DNA from: Enterococcus_D sp050529585
GTDB taxonomy: Bacteria; Bacillota; Bacilli; Lactobacillales; Enterococcaceae
Assembly (NCBI RefSeq): GCF_050529585.1
Contig: NZ_CP172882.1
Span: 2,728,001-2,792,000 of the forward strand
DNA: 64,000 bases
Reading direction: 5' to 3'
Below are positions 26,795 to 35,185 of this stretch, one piece after another. The translations under genes and the position numbers were made by a program. The first letter of the stretch is position 1. Each line of letters opens with the position of its first letter. The notes beneath the pieces were generated by a model that saw only the letters and a program-made list of their open reading frames with translations, did no database searches and was not told the origin of the DNA.

Positions 26795-26826
26795 AAAACC
26801 CTCCAAACAAGGTTTGGAGGGTTTTA
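26795..26826. terminator. Bidirectional terminator
   Basis: Fourteen-bp perfect stem AAAACCCTCCAAAC / GTTTGGAGGGTTTT with a 3-base loop, between the convergent Nudix and opp-tldR transcripts. Confidence 0.9.
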
Positions 26827-26863
26827 CTGGCTAATCATAATTAGTGAACGTGGTTCCTAGAAA

Positions 26864-26945
26864 CAAAAACCGAGACTGGTTTTTTCTATACCCTAGGCGA
26901 ACCCTGGCGTTCCTTCCAGTTTGGAGAGTCAAGAACCCATTTGGG
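26864..26945 (-). ncRNA. Candidate TldR guide RNA 3' region with terminator
   Basis: TnpB-family guide RNAs overlap and follow the 3' end of the protein gene. On the minus strand here: GTTCTT...AGGAAC enclosing TCCA-AAC-TGGA, then a CCAGG-GTTCG-CCTAGG hairpin with one bulge, then GTATAG, then the terminator AAAAACC-AGTCTC-GGTTTTT (26865-26884). A guide would lie between the second hairpin and the terminator, about 6-14 bases. The fold is read by eye; expression and the guide boundary are inference. I found no convincing target in the oppA upstream region. Confidence 0.45.
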
Positions 26946-27924
26946 CCATGATTTCTGTCATCTTATGTTCTCCAATGGCAGACAAAGTCACAAAATGCAA
27001 CTCTTTGCCATACCATTGGGCTTTATACTGTATTTTACGGACAAACTGATGCCAATCGCTGATCGTATAATTGCCAGTGCTGATTATATCTTCACTGATT
27101 TTTTCAATAAAAATCGCATCATACTGCTTGACCAAATGATAACTCATCTGATCGATATATTCACGCTTTTGACAGCTGTGGCGCCGATAGAGTTTCGCCA
27201 CTTTGCCTTTTTGTTTTTGATAGTTGCGGGCATTGTTCAAAAGCATTTTTTTGCGCTTGACAGCTTTGGCTTTGATCAGCAATTTATTTTCAGCACGGGC
27301 TAATTTTTGCTGCGTTGATAAGGCATAGGTGCATTCTACCGGCAGATGCTGGCTAGCGTGCACCAATCGCGTCGAATCAAACACAATAGCGATGTTTTGC
27401 TGTTGTTTTGGCAACGGTGCGATTTCCTCTAAACATAAGATCGAAACATAAAACTCGACACCGTCTTTCGCAGATATCGTGGCTGATTTGATCGTCCCTT
27501 TGATTTCTCGATGCCGTTTCACAGGGACCAATGATTTCAGCTTCGGCAGCTTTAATTGATCCCCATCAAAATAGATCGTATGCTGCTGATTGTTGGTGGT
27601 ATAAGATTGCCAATGACTTTTTTTGGTTTTCATTTTTGGAAAGCCGGCCCGTTTTTGGAAATAATTCCGAAAAGCCCGTTCCAGATTCCGTTGCGCATTC
27701 GCTAATGCTAAACTATCCGTCTCTTTTAAAAACGGATAGTCTTTTTTTAGTTTAGCTGGTGTTAACCCTAACTTTACTTCCTTGTTTGCCAACTCATCCA
27801 TTTTGGCTTTCAACAATTGATTATACGTAAACCGTACACACCCGAAAGTTTCAATGAAGAATTGTTTTTGCTGTCCATCAGGATAGATCCGAAATTTGTA
27901 TGCTTTTAAAACACTCAGTTTCAT
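26929..27924 (-). CDS. tldR: TnpB-like nuclease-dead protein next to oppF (TldR candidate)
   Basis: 331 aa, IS605/IS607 OrfB (TnpB) family: the N-terminus KAYKFRIYPDGQQK, ALANAQRNLERAFRNYF (73-89) and FPKMKTKK are typical. The RuvC-I motif (usually GIDLG) reads AIVFD (179-183), so the catalytic Asp is Val181. RuvC-II keeps a Glu (E274, IFIEKI). The protein stops after about residue 331, before the CxxC zinc ribbon and the RuvC-III Asp, so it cannot cut DNA as TnpB does. It follows oppF by 26 bases in the same direction, with AGGAGG just before the ATG, and no tnpA is present. This matches oppF-associated TldRs, RNA-guided repressors derived from TnpB. A decayed IS remnant is the alternative, but the frame is intact. 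Confidence 0.85.
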   Translation of the reverse strand: MKLSVLKAYKFRIYPDGQQKQFFIETFGCVRFTYNQLLKAKMDELANKEVKLGLTPAKLKKDYPFLKETDSLALANAQRNLERAFRNYFQKRAGFPKMKTKKSHWQSYTTNNQQHTIYFDGDQLKLPKLKSLVPVKRHREIKGTIKSATISAKDGVEFYVSILCLEEIAPLPKQQQNIAIVFDSTRLVHASQHLPVECTYALSTQQKLARAENKLLIKAKAVKRKKMLLNNARNYQKQKGKVAKLYRRHSCQKREYIDQMSYHLVKQYDAIFIEKISEDIISTGNYTISDWHQFVRKIQYKAQWYGKELHFVTLSAIGEHKMTEIMAQMGS

Positions 27925-27950
27925 CTCCTCCTAACCCTAGCCCCCTGCCT

Positions 27951-28898
27951 TTAAACCAAGACTTGCCCCTTTTTTTGCGCCAATTTCTCTTGATAGTGCT
28001 CCACTTCTTTTTTCGATGCATAAACAAAGTGCCCTGGTGCGATTTCCTCCATTTGTCGCGGTTGATCATCTGAAGGTTCACTGACATATTTGATGCGTTT
28101 ACGTTGGCGTTCATGGTCAGGATCTGGCAGCGGAATGGCAGATAACAAACTTTCGGTATACGGGTGGATCCCGTAGTGATAAATTTCATCACTGGTTCCA
28201 ACTTCCAGCAACTTGCCATTATGCATCACGCCGATGCGGTCGCTGATATGCTTGACCATCGATAGATCATGGGCAATAAATAAATAGGTCAATTTGTGTT
28301 GTTCTTGCAGATCTTGCAGCAAGTTGACGACCTGTGCTTGGATCGACACATCTAGCGCTGAGATTGGTTCATCACAAATGATGAATTTCGGATCTACAGC
28401 TAGCGCGCGGGCAATCCCGATCCGCTGACGTTGGCCGCCAGAAAATTCGTGGGGATAGCGCGTGCCATGGCTTGGATTCAGGCCGACAGTTTTCAGTAAC
28501 GTATCGACCCGTTCATTGCGTTCTTTCTCCGTTTTGGCTAAACCATTGATGTCGATACCTTCTGCGATGATATCACGGACTTTCATCCGTGGATTCAACG
28601 ATGCGTATGGATCTTGAAAGACCATTTGAACATCACGGCGAAAATCAGCTAGCTCTTTCTTGCCTTTGATTTTCATGACGTCTTGACCATCAAAGCGCAC
28701 TTCTCCGCCAGTCGGGTTATTCAAACGAATCACTGTCCGACCAGTAGTAGATTTTCCACTTCCTGACTCGCCAACTAATCCAAAGGTTTCTCCTTCATAG
28801 ATTTTGAAGGAGATATCATCAACGGCTTTGACTTCATCTTTACGGCCAACATTAAAATATTGTTTTAAATGATTTACTTCAAGTAACACTTTTTCCAA
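27951..28898 (-). CDS. oppF: Oligopeptide ABC transporter ATP-binding protein OppF
   Basis: 315 aa. Walker A GESGSGKS (43-50), signature FSGGQRQR (152-159), Walker B FIICDEP (172-178) and the C-terminal oligopeptide-transporter extension (about 235-300, HPYTESLLSAIPLPDP). With OppD it powers peptide uptake through OppBC. The gene is 13 bases after oppD and 26 bases before the TnpB-like gene. Confidence 0.95.
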   Translation of the reverse strand: MEKVLLEVNHLKQYFNVGRKDEVKAVDDISFKIYEGETFGLVGESGSGKSTTGRTVIRLNNPTGGEVRFDGQDVMKIKGKKELADFRRDVQMVFQDPYASLNPRMKVRDIIAEGIDINGLAKTEKERNERVDTLLKTVGLNPSHGTRYPHEFSGGQRQRIGIARALAVDPKFIICDEPISALDVSIQAQVVNLLQDLQEQHKLTYLFIAHDLSMVKHISDRIGVMHNGKLLEVGTSDEIYHYGIHPYTESLLSAIPLPDPDHERQRKRIKYVSEPSDDQPRQMEEIAPGHFVYASKKEVEHYQEKLAQKKGQVLV

Positions 28899-28911
28899 CC
28901 GTTTCTCCTCC

Positions 28912-29958
28912 TCAGACCATTGTTTGGCTATTTTTTTCTTGAAATTTTTTCCAACGAATCAAAATTTCGTCAGGCGGTGTCACTTTTGGCGCTTGTGGTG
29001 CCAATAACCATGTAGCTGCCTTGTGGGTCGGTGACACATCAAAGAACGGTGGTTGTTCTTCGGCATCGATTTGCAAGGCAAATTCATTCCGTGGATAAAA
29101 GGCATCTCCAGTTGGTGGATCCAATAGATCCGGCGGTGAACCTGGTATCGCATAAAGACGATCCCCTGTGCCTTCTAATGTTGGCATCGAACCCAACAAG
29201 CCCCATGTATATGGATGTTGCGGGTTATAGAAGATTTCTTCTGCTGTACCGACTTCAACGATTTTCCCACCATACATCACGGCTACGCGATCTGCTACAT
29301 TGGCAACAACCCCTAAGTCATGGGTGATAAAAACGATCGATGAATTGATTTTTTTCTGGATGTCTTTGAGTAATTCTAAAATTTGCGCTTGGATCGTTAC
29401 ATCCAATGCTGTAGTTGGTTCATCTGCAATCAAGATTTGCGGGTAACAGATCAACGCGATCGCAATCACGATCCGTTGCCGTTGGCCGCCTGAGAACTGA
29501 TGGGGATAGTTTTTCAAACGTTTTTCTGCATTTGGGATCCCTACCAAATTCAATAAATCTAACGCTTGTTTCAAGCCTTCTTTTTTACTGATTTTGTTGT
29601 GTTTCATCAATGATTCAGCAACCTGTTTGCCAATTGGCATCGTAGGATCCAGTGAAGTCATTGGATCTTGGAAAATCATGGCAATTTCTTTGCCGCGAAT
29701 TTTTTGTAACTCTTTTTCTGTTTTGGTCAAAATATCTGTGCCGTTGAACAAGATTTGTCCATTGTCCACATTGGCGTTACTCGCTAACAACCCCATGATA
29801 CTGCGCGTCGTTACGGATTTACCACTCCCTGACTCTCCTACGATCGCCAATGTTTCGCCTTTATACAAATCGAAACTGACGTCGCGGATTGCCTTGACTT
29901 TCCCTGCAAAGGTATCAAAGGAGATCTCTAAATTTTTCACTTCTAAGACTTTTTTCAT
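28912..29958 (-). CDS. oppD: Oligopeptide ABC transporter ATP-binding protein OppD
   Basis: 348 aa. Walker A GESGSGKS (41-48), signature FSGGQRQR, Walker B ILIADEP, and the C-terminal oligopeptide extension (HPYTWGLLGSMP...IPGSPPDL). I start it at the ATG 8 bases after AAAGAG; a GTG three codons upstream overlaps the oppC stop. Both the oppC/oppD spacing and shared direction support a single oppBCDF-tldR transcript. Confidence 0.95.
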   Translation of the reverse strand: MKKVLEVKNLEISFDTFAGKVKAIRDVSFDLYKGETLAIVGESGSGKSVTTRSIMGLLASNANVDNGQILFNGTDILTKTEKELQKIRGKEIAMIFQDPMTSLDPTMPIGKQVAESLMKHNKISKKEGLKQALDLLNLVGIPNAEKRLKNYPHQFSGGQRQRIVIAIALICYPQILIADEPTTALDVTIQAQILELLKDIQKKINSSIVFITHDLGVVANVADRVAVMYGGKIVEVGTAEEIFYNPQHPYTWGLLGSMPTLEGTGDRLYAIPGSPPDLLDPPTGDAFYPRNEFALQIDAEEQPPFFDVSPTHKAATWLLAPQAPKVTPPDEILIRWKKFQEKNSQTMV

Positions 29959-29963
29959 CGCAA

Positions 29964-31007
29964 TCACTCTTTCATTTTCGGATCAAAAGCATCTCGCAAC
30001 CCATCTGCAAGTAAGTTAAAACCAATCATGATCACAGATAGTGTGACAGCTGGTACCCACATTTGGTAAGGCAAGAATAGGAACGTTTTATACCCATCAC
30101 TCAACAACATCCCTAATGAAGCTGCAGGTGGTTTCAAGCCCAACCCGATAAAGCTTAGGAAAGCCTCGAAGAAAATTGCTGAGGGGATACTGAACATCAT
30201 TTGAACAATGATCACACTCGAGATATTCGGCAAGATATGTTTCATGGCGATTTTCGAGCGGCTTTCACCCAATGTTGTCGCTGCTAAAACAAATTCTTGG
30301 TCTTTCAGTTTCATTGTTTGTGCCCGCACGATCCGCGCCATTGGAATCCAGTTTGTGATCGCCATGGCAGCTACGATCGATGGAATACCAGGCTCAAACA
30401 CGACCAACATCAGAATCATCACGACTAAGTTTGGAATACCAGATAGGATTTCCAAGAAACGTTGCATCACATTATCGACACGTCCGCCTAATAAACCGGA
30501 GATCAAGCCATATGTCACACCAAACACGATATCCAGCATAGCGGCAATAAAGGCAATCAATAATGAAATACGGGTACCGACGAACAAACGACTCAATAAG
30601 TCACGACCCAAGCCATCTGTACCTAATAAGAAATACGTGCCTTCAGGTACATTGGCAGCCGCATATTTGTCGACTAAGTTCCCACCGACCATTGCATATC
30701 CGTTCAATCCAGTGATATCAATACCTGGGATTTTGGGGGGCAAATTGGTAAATTTCACATTTTGTGCGGTCGGATCATGAGGCGAAACAAAAATCGTGAT
30801 GATCGAGATCGCAATAATAATCAATAATAAGATAATTGAGAAGACCGCGGCTTTGTTTTTCTTCAAACGGCGCCATGAATCTTGAAAGAAGGTCAAAGAA
30901 GGTGTTGCGATAGCTTCCCTTTCTTCTTTGGTATTTTTTTGTAATGGTTGAAATTTGGCTGCATCGATCGCAGCTACTTCATTTGCTGTATAAGACTTCT
31001 CTGTCAT
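29964..31007 (-). CDS. oppC: Oligopeptide ABC transporter permease OppC
   Basis: 347 aa. An N-terminal OppC_N domain with one membrane segment (about 52-74), then a five-segment permease domain with the EAA loop (AATTLGESRSKIAMKHILPN). The start codon overlaps the oppB stop by one base (TAATG), implying coupled translation. It forms the peptide channel with OppB. Confidence 0.95.
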   Translation of the reverse strand: MTEKSYTANEVAAIDAAKFQPLQKNTKEEREAIATPSLTFFQDSWRRLKKNKAAVFSIILLLIIIAISIITIFVSPHDPTAQNVKFTNLPPKIPGIDITGLNGYAMVGGNLVDKYAAANVPEGTYFLLGTDGLGRDLLSRLFVGTRISLLIAFIAAMLDIVFGVTYGLISGLLGGRVDNVMQRFLEILSGIPNLVVMILMLVVFEPGIPSIVAAMAITNWIPMARIVRAQTMKLKDQEFVLAATTLGESRSKIAMKHILPNISSVIIVQMMFSIPSAIFFEAFLSFIGLGLKPPAASLGMLLSDGYKTFLFLPYQMWVPAVTLSVIMIGFNLLADGLRDAFDPKMKE

Positions 31008-31948
31008 TAGCCACGACTCCCTTCTGATACACGGATACGCGGATCAACGATGCCGTATAAGATATCTACGATCAAAATCACAAAGACCAGCATAGCAGAA
31101 TACAAAATCGTGACTGCCATGATCGTTGGATAGTCATTGGTCATGATCGATTTCACGAACTGCTCCCCGATCCCTGGAATCGCAAAAATGTTTTCAACAA
31201 CCAATGAACCGGTCATCAAACCAACAGCCAACGGCCCTAATAACGTTAATAATGGAATCAAACTATTACGCAATCCATGTTTAAAGGCAATTTCCCAACG
31301 GCTAAGCCCTTTGGCTCTTGCCAGTTCTACATAATCACTGTGCAAGACCTCCACCATTTCGGTTCGGATAAACCTGGCGGAATCTGCCAGCGGCGACATC
31401 GCCAGAGCGACCGTCGGTAAAATCGTACTTGCAAAAGTTTCCCATTTGGCAATCGGCAAGACGCCTAACTTGATAGCAAAAATGTATTGCAGCAAAACGG
31501 CAAAGACAAAGTTTGGGATCGAGCGTCCTAAAATCGCCACCAATGTTGAGGTTGTATCGACCCAAGTATTTTGTTTCATCGCCGAAATCGTCCCTAAAAT
31601 GATCCCAAAGAAGGTACCAAAAACGATTGCTTGGACACCCAACTGTAAGGATGGGCCAATTCTGCCTGACAATAAATTAGCTACAGGCTGGTTTTTAAAT
31701 TGGAAAGAAATCCCAAAATCGCCCTTCACTAAATTCATCAGATAAAGGCCATATTGGACAATGATTGGTTTGTCTAAACCAGCTTGCTTATTCAATAAGG
31801 CGATTTGTTCTGGACTTAGTTTTTCGGCATTGGTATATGGTGTTCCTGGCAAGAATTGCATCAAGAAAAAAGTGATCGTGGCAATCAGCCACAATGTCAG
31901 TATCATGTAGAATACTCGTTTTAATAGATATTTCAAAAAGCCGTTCAC
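31007..31948 (-). CDS. oppB: Oligopeptide ABC transporter permease OppB
   Basis: 313 aa, six membrane segments with the first at about residues 10-32; the typical FLPGTPY, the KxLGLDxP-like stretch QAGLDKPIIVQYGLY and the EAA loop (ARAKGLSRWEIAFKHGLRN) are present. The start is a GTG with AAGGGGG 7 bases upstream. It is the first gene after the DUF3899 interruption, and probably has its own promoter since a terminator lies behind oppA. Confidence 0.95.
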   Translation of the reverse strand: MNGFLKYLLKRVFYMILTLWLIATITFFLMQFLPGTPYTNAEKLSPEQIALLNKQAGLDKPIIVQYGLYLMNLVKGDFGISFQFKNQPVANLLSGRIGPSLQLGVQAIVFGTFFGIILGTISAMKQNTWVDTTSTLVAILGRSIPNFVFAVLLQYIFAIKLGVLPIAKWETFASTILPTVALAMSPLADSARFIRTEMVEVLHSDYVELARAKGLSRWEIAFKHGLRNSLIPLLTLLGPLAVGLMTGSLVVENIFAIPGIGEQFVKSIMTNDYPTIMAVTILYSAMLVFVILIVDILYGIVDPRIRVSEGSRG

Positions 31949-31969
31949 GCGTTTTCCCCCTTAAGTATT

Positions 31970-31998
31970 TTGACTTCTATTCAATAATTATGTAAATT
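31970..31998 (+). promoter_or_regulatory. Promoter of the DUF3899 gene
   Basis: TTGACT, 17 bases, TAAATT, 35 bases before the ATG. It overlaps the region where an oppB promoter must lie on the other strand, so the two may compete. Confidence 0.6.
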
Positions 31999-32032
31999 AA
32001 CATAGTACGAATCATTAAAAAGGAGCCAGATC

Positions 32033-32374
32033 ATGAAAATAAAAATAAATAAAAGCAGCGGGTGGATCACCCTCTTCTGTTTCGTTATTTCTCTTGCTTG
32101 GTTAGCTTTCAAAAACGAGTTGGCTTTTTCCACGCTCTCAGATGCGCTCTTTTTATGGGCGATGTTCTTTTTCATCATTGGCGGATTTCTCTGGGTATTT
32201 GCTTCTGGTTTCTTTGACCATTTCCAATATTCCATGAAAAAAGCTTTCTCGAGAAACAAAACAGATTATTTGAAAATGTCACAAGTTGGCAAACAAAGTT
32301 ATGCCTTTTGGGTATGGCCCGGTATTTTTCTATTCATCCTTTCCATGCTCTTTTTACTGATTGCTACCAGTTAA
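32033..32374 (+). CDS. DUF3899 domain membrane protein
   Basis: 113 aa, three hydrophobic segments (about 11-27, 38-60, 90-111) with the family pattern G-x4-FASGFFDHFQYS. Function unknown. AAGGAG lies 8 bases before the ATG. It is inserted between oppA and oppB on the opposite strand and splits the opp cluster; transcription from it would run toward the oppA 3' end and stop at a shared terminator. Confidence 0.8.
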   Translation: MKIKINKSSGWITLFCFVISLAWLAFKNELAFSTLSDALFLWAMFFFIIGGFLWVFASGFFDHFQYSMKKAFSRNKTDYLKMSQVGKQSYAFWVWPGIFLFILSMLFLLIATS

Positions 32375-32407
32375 TAGCGTTGCAATGCCCATTCATCCAA
32401 TAATAGA

Positions 32408-32443
32408 AGAAGGCTGAGACAAGAAATCGTCTCAGCCTTTTCG
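32408..32443. terminator. Terminator between DUF3899 and oppA
   Basis: AGGCTGAGAC / GTCTCAGCCT stem. T-rich sequence follows on the plus strand (TTTTC) and, less strongly, on the minus strand, so it can end both convergent transcripts. Confidence 0.75.
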
Positions 32444-32467
32444 GCATTTCAAGTCAACTACTCGTGA

Positions 32468-34132
32468 TTATTCGATTGATGTCCACTTGTAGTCATATTG
32501 GGCACCAGCTGCATGAGCAACGACACCTTTGACATTTGTAGCACGGAGATGCGCTTCAGCTTTTTGGTAAACTGGGATCACGCCTTGTTCGTTCATGATC
32601 AGTTTTTCTGCATTGATTAAATCTTCCCAACGTTTTTCTGGATCATTCACATTCGTAGTGCTGGCTGATTTGATCAAAGCATCATACTCTTCATTACTCC
32701 ATTGACCACGGTTGTAAGAATTGCCTGTTGTGAACAAGTCAGTAAAGCTGCTTGCGTCAGCATAATCAGCGCCCCAGCCACCCATCAACATGTCAAAGTC
32801 GCCTGCATTTGAACGATCCAAACGAACTGAAAACGGTACTGGACTCAAAGTAACTGTCAGACCATCCAAAGTTGTTTGCAATGCATTCTGTACATATTCA
32901 ATAATTTTCTTTGTAGAATCCGTATCAGAGGCCAAAATATCAAATTCAAGTGAATCTATACCTAATTCTTCCTTCGCCTTTTCCCAATACTCTTTTGCTT
33001 TATCTTCATCATAAGCAAGAACAGTGCCTGCCGCCTCAGTAAAGTCTGTATTATCAGTTGGGCTAAAAGTCATGCCTTCAGGAACCAAACCGGTTGAGGC
33101 CAATGAGCCATCACCTAGAATCGATGTCACCAAAGCATCACGATCAATTGCATAAGAGATGGCTTTACGTAAGTTTTCATTACGGAAAGGTGAATCTTCA
33201 TCTCTTTGGTTTAACTCAAAGTAATAAGTTGTCGCCTCAGGTTGAGAAACAAATGCTTCATCATTGGCCATTTGTTGTGCCAATTCACCAGTCAAGATGA
33301 CATCGTCTGCTTGACCGTCTTGAAATAGATTCAATGCAGTTGCTGATTCTTTTACCACACTGACATTGATTGTTTGCAATTTAACGGTATCTGTATCCCA
33401 ATATTGATCATTTTTTTCATAGGCCCATTCCGTATCGGTACCAGGACCATCGAAACCACTTAAAACAAATGGTCCGTTATAGACGGCGTTATCACTTGTT
33501 GCTGCGTATTGATCGCCATTTTCTTCAACCACTTTTTGATTTTGTGGGAAGAATGATGGGAATGCCAATAAGTAATCAAAATAAGGTGTCGCTTTTTCTA
33601 AAGTGATTTCTAATTCATAATCACCAACTGCTTTGATGCCTAACTCTGATGGATCAGTGTCACCAGCTGTGATCGCATCTGCATTTTTAACCGGTGAATA
33701 TAAGTACGCATATTCAGAAGCTGTTTCTGGTTTAACCGTACGTTGCCAACCATAAACATAATCTGCAGCTGTTACAGGATCACCATTTGACCATTTTGCA
33801 TCTTCACGTAATTTGATTTTATAAGTCAGACCATCTTCACTGACCTCAGCTGCTTCAGCAGCGCCCGCAGGTTGCGGTGTGCTATCTGCATCCAAACGGT
33901 ACAAACCTTCATATACATTGTTCAAAGCGCTGAAACTAATCGTATCTGTTGCCAATGATAGATCTGCACTTGGCATTTCTTGTGAAACCACCACATTAAA
34001 TACTTGCTCTGCATCACTACTTCCGCTTGCAGCAGTGTCATTGCTTGAACTATCAGTTGTGCCACCCGTTGTACAGCCAGCTAATACTAAGCCGCACACA
34101 GCAACCAAACCATATGCCCATTTATTCTTCAT
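32468..34132 (-). CDS. oppA: Peptide ABC transporter substrate-binding lipoprotein OppA
   Basis: 554 aa, SBP family 5. Lipoprotein signal peptide with lipobox LAGC (cysteine at residue 20), then a Ser/Thr/Gly linker. Family markers are LAxDTxSFxxLNxVYEGLYR-like (about 60-80), the WSNGDPVTAADYVYGWQR block (about 114-131), and the C-terminal YQKAEAHL. It captures peptides at the cell surface for OppBCDF. The promoter, a CodY-like box and a leader of about 60 bases precede it. As the first gene of the locus it is the expected target of the oppF-linked TldR. Confidence 0.95.
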   Translation of the reverse strand: MKNKWAYGLVAVCGLVLAGCTTGGTTDSSSNDTAASGSSDAEQVFNVVVSQEMPSADLSLATDTISFSALNNVYEGLYRLDADSTPQPAGAAEAAEVSEDGLTYKIKLREDAKWSNGDPVTAADYVYGWQRTVKPETASEYAYLYSPVKNADAITAGDTDPSELGIKAVGDYELEITLEKATPYFDYLLAFPSFFPQNQKVVEENGDQYAATSDNAVYNGPFVLSGFDGPGTDTEWAYEKNDQYWDTDTVKLQTINVSVVKESATALNLFQDGQADDVILTGELAQQMANDEAFVSQPEATTYYFELNQRDEDSPFRNENLRKAISYAIDRDALVTSILGDGSLASTGLVPEGMTFSPTDNTDFTEAAGTVLAYDEDKAKEYWEKAKEELGIDSLEFDILASDTDSTKKIIEYVQNALQTTLDGLTVTLSPVPFSVRLDRSNAGDFDMLMGGWGADYADASSFTDLFTTGNSYNRGQWSNEEYDALIKSASTTNVNDPEKRWEDLINAEKLIMNEQGVIPVYQKAEAHLRATNVKGVVAHAAGAQYDYKWTSIE

Positions 34133-34156
34133 CCTGTTCTACCCCTTAATTGAAAT

Positions 34157-34171
34157 AATTTTCAGAATAAT
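34157..34171 (-). promoter_or_regulatory. CodY-box-like sequence in the oppA leader
   Basis: AATTTTCAGAATAAT matches the CodY consensus AATTTTCWGAAAATT at 13 of 15 positions. It lies 24-38 bases downstream of the -10, where binding would block transcription. CodY represses opp genes in lactic acid bacteria when branched-chain amino acids are plentiful. Confidence 0.55.
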
Positions 34172-34195
34172 TCCGCGATTCTGAAGTTAGATAAG

Positions 34196-34224
34196 ATTTT
34201 AATTAATAATTATTAAAAAATCAA
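34196..34224 (-). promoter_or_regulatory. Promoter of oppA
   Basis: On the minus strand TTGATT, 17 bases, TAAAAT. It is the best sigma-A match in the 370-base upstream region. Confidence 0.6.
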
Positions 34225-34451
34225 TCTTTTTTTTGATAAAAAACACATTTTAAAGAAAGGTTTCTGGCTTTTTGCTTATCATATTCTCATCAAACGCTTG
34301 GAAAAAGCTTTTTTTGTGATTGATCGGCTATTATTCACTTGAAAAAAAAATAATTAAAAAACAAGTTTAAATGAAATTTTTCATTTGATTTTCTTCGCTT
34401 TCAAGATCGTTTACAAGGAACTTCATATAACTTATGCTTTGACAAAAATAA
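34225..34451. other. Upstream region of oppA, no gene
   Basis: Very A+T-rich with A and T runs (34311-34318, 34341-34349). I see no second gene. Such tracts often bend DNA and stimulate promoters. It is the expected place for regulator or TldR binding. Confidence 0.5.
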
Positions 34452-34492
34452 AAACACACGGTCCAAGTACTTAGACTTGGATCGTGTGTTTG
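34452..34492 (-). terminator. Terminator of pcp
   Basis: AAACACACGGTCCAAG...CTTGGATCGTGTGTTT long stem (one mismatch), with T-rich sequence on the minus side. Confidence 0.85.
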
Positions 34493-34505
34493 CATGTATA
34501 TTTTC

Positions 34506-35153
34506 TTAGTGGATCGCGCCGCCGATCGCTTTTAAATCATCTTTGTCGGCAAAATCGACGATTGCTGAAACAGCAGCTTCCAGACCTTTGGCAATATCTG
34601 CCAGGCTCATGGCAGGTTGTCCCGCTTTATCAACTACTTGCTGAGGGATAAATGGCACATGGATAAAGCCACCCTTGATAGTTGGGTACTTTTTATCGAT
34701 CATGTATTGCACTTGATACATAATATGGTTGCAGACAAAGGTTCCTGCTGTATTGGAAACCACTGCGGGTATTCCAGCTTCTTTCATCGCTTCAACCATG
34801 GCTTTGATTGGTAATTGGGTAAAATAAGCTGGTTCTCCATCCTGTTGGATAACTTCATCCACTGGTTGGTTGCCTTCATTATCTGGGATGCGGGCATCAT
34901 CGATATTAATGGCTACCCGTTCAGGAGAAATCGCAAAGCGTCCGCCTGCTTGCCCAATATTAAGGACAACATCGGGGTGATGGGCGTCGATTTTTTCCGC
35001 CACGATCGCTGCGGACTTGCCAAAGACAGTCGGAATCTCCGCTTTGATGATCTTCGCTCCGTGAATCGTGTCTGGTAATAATTTTACGGCCTCTAATGCA
35101 GGATTGATTGCTTCGCCGCCAAATGGATCAAATCCAGTAATCAAAATGTTCAT
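34506..35153 (-). CDS. pcp: Pyroglutamyl-peptidase I
   Basis: 215 aa, the normal length. This cysteine peptidase removes N-terminal 5-oxoproline from peptides. The catalytic triad is visible: E78 (SPERVAINIDDARIPDN), C141 (NTAGTFVCNHIMY) and H165 (FIHVPFIP). It follows the DUF969/DUF979 pair by 32 bases in the same direction; those membrane proteins are often found with pcp or 5-oxoprolinase genes. It lies next to oppA, so peptide import and trimming are neighbours. Confidence 0.96.
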   Translation of the reverse strand: MNILITGFDPFGGEAINPALEAVKLLPDTIHGAKIIKAEIPTVFGKSAAIVAEKIDAHHPDVVLNIGQAGGRFAISPERVAINIDDARIPDNEGNQPVDEVIQQDGEPAYFTQLPIKAMVEAMKEAGIPAVVSNTAGTFVCNHIMYQVQYMIDKKYPTIKGGFIHVPFIPQQVVDKAGQPAMSLADIAKGLEAAVSAIVDFADKDDLKAIGGAIH

Positions 35154-35185
35154 TTTTGCTCATCCTTTCTACTTTCGTTGTATCA

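Noticed and set aside
26929..27924. Complete IS200/IS605 element
   Set aside because: No tnpA, no terminal hairpins or target junctions recognised, and the TnpB-like protein lacks catalytic parts. It sits as the last gene of opp.
34261..34290. oppA upstream sequence GCAAAAAGCCAG (minus strand) as target of the TldR guide region GAAAAAACCAG
   Set aside because: The resemblance is mainly an A run plus CCAG with mismatches, and similar A runs abound here. It is too weak to claim a guide-target pair.
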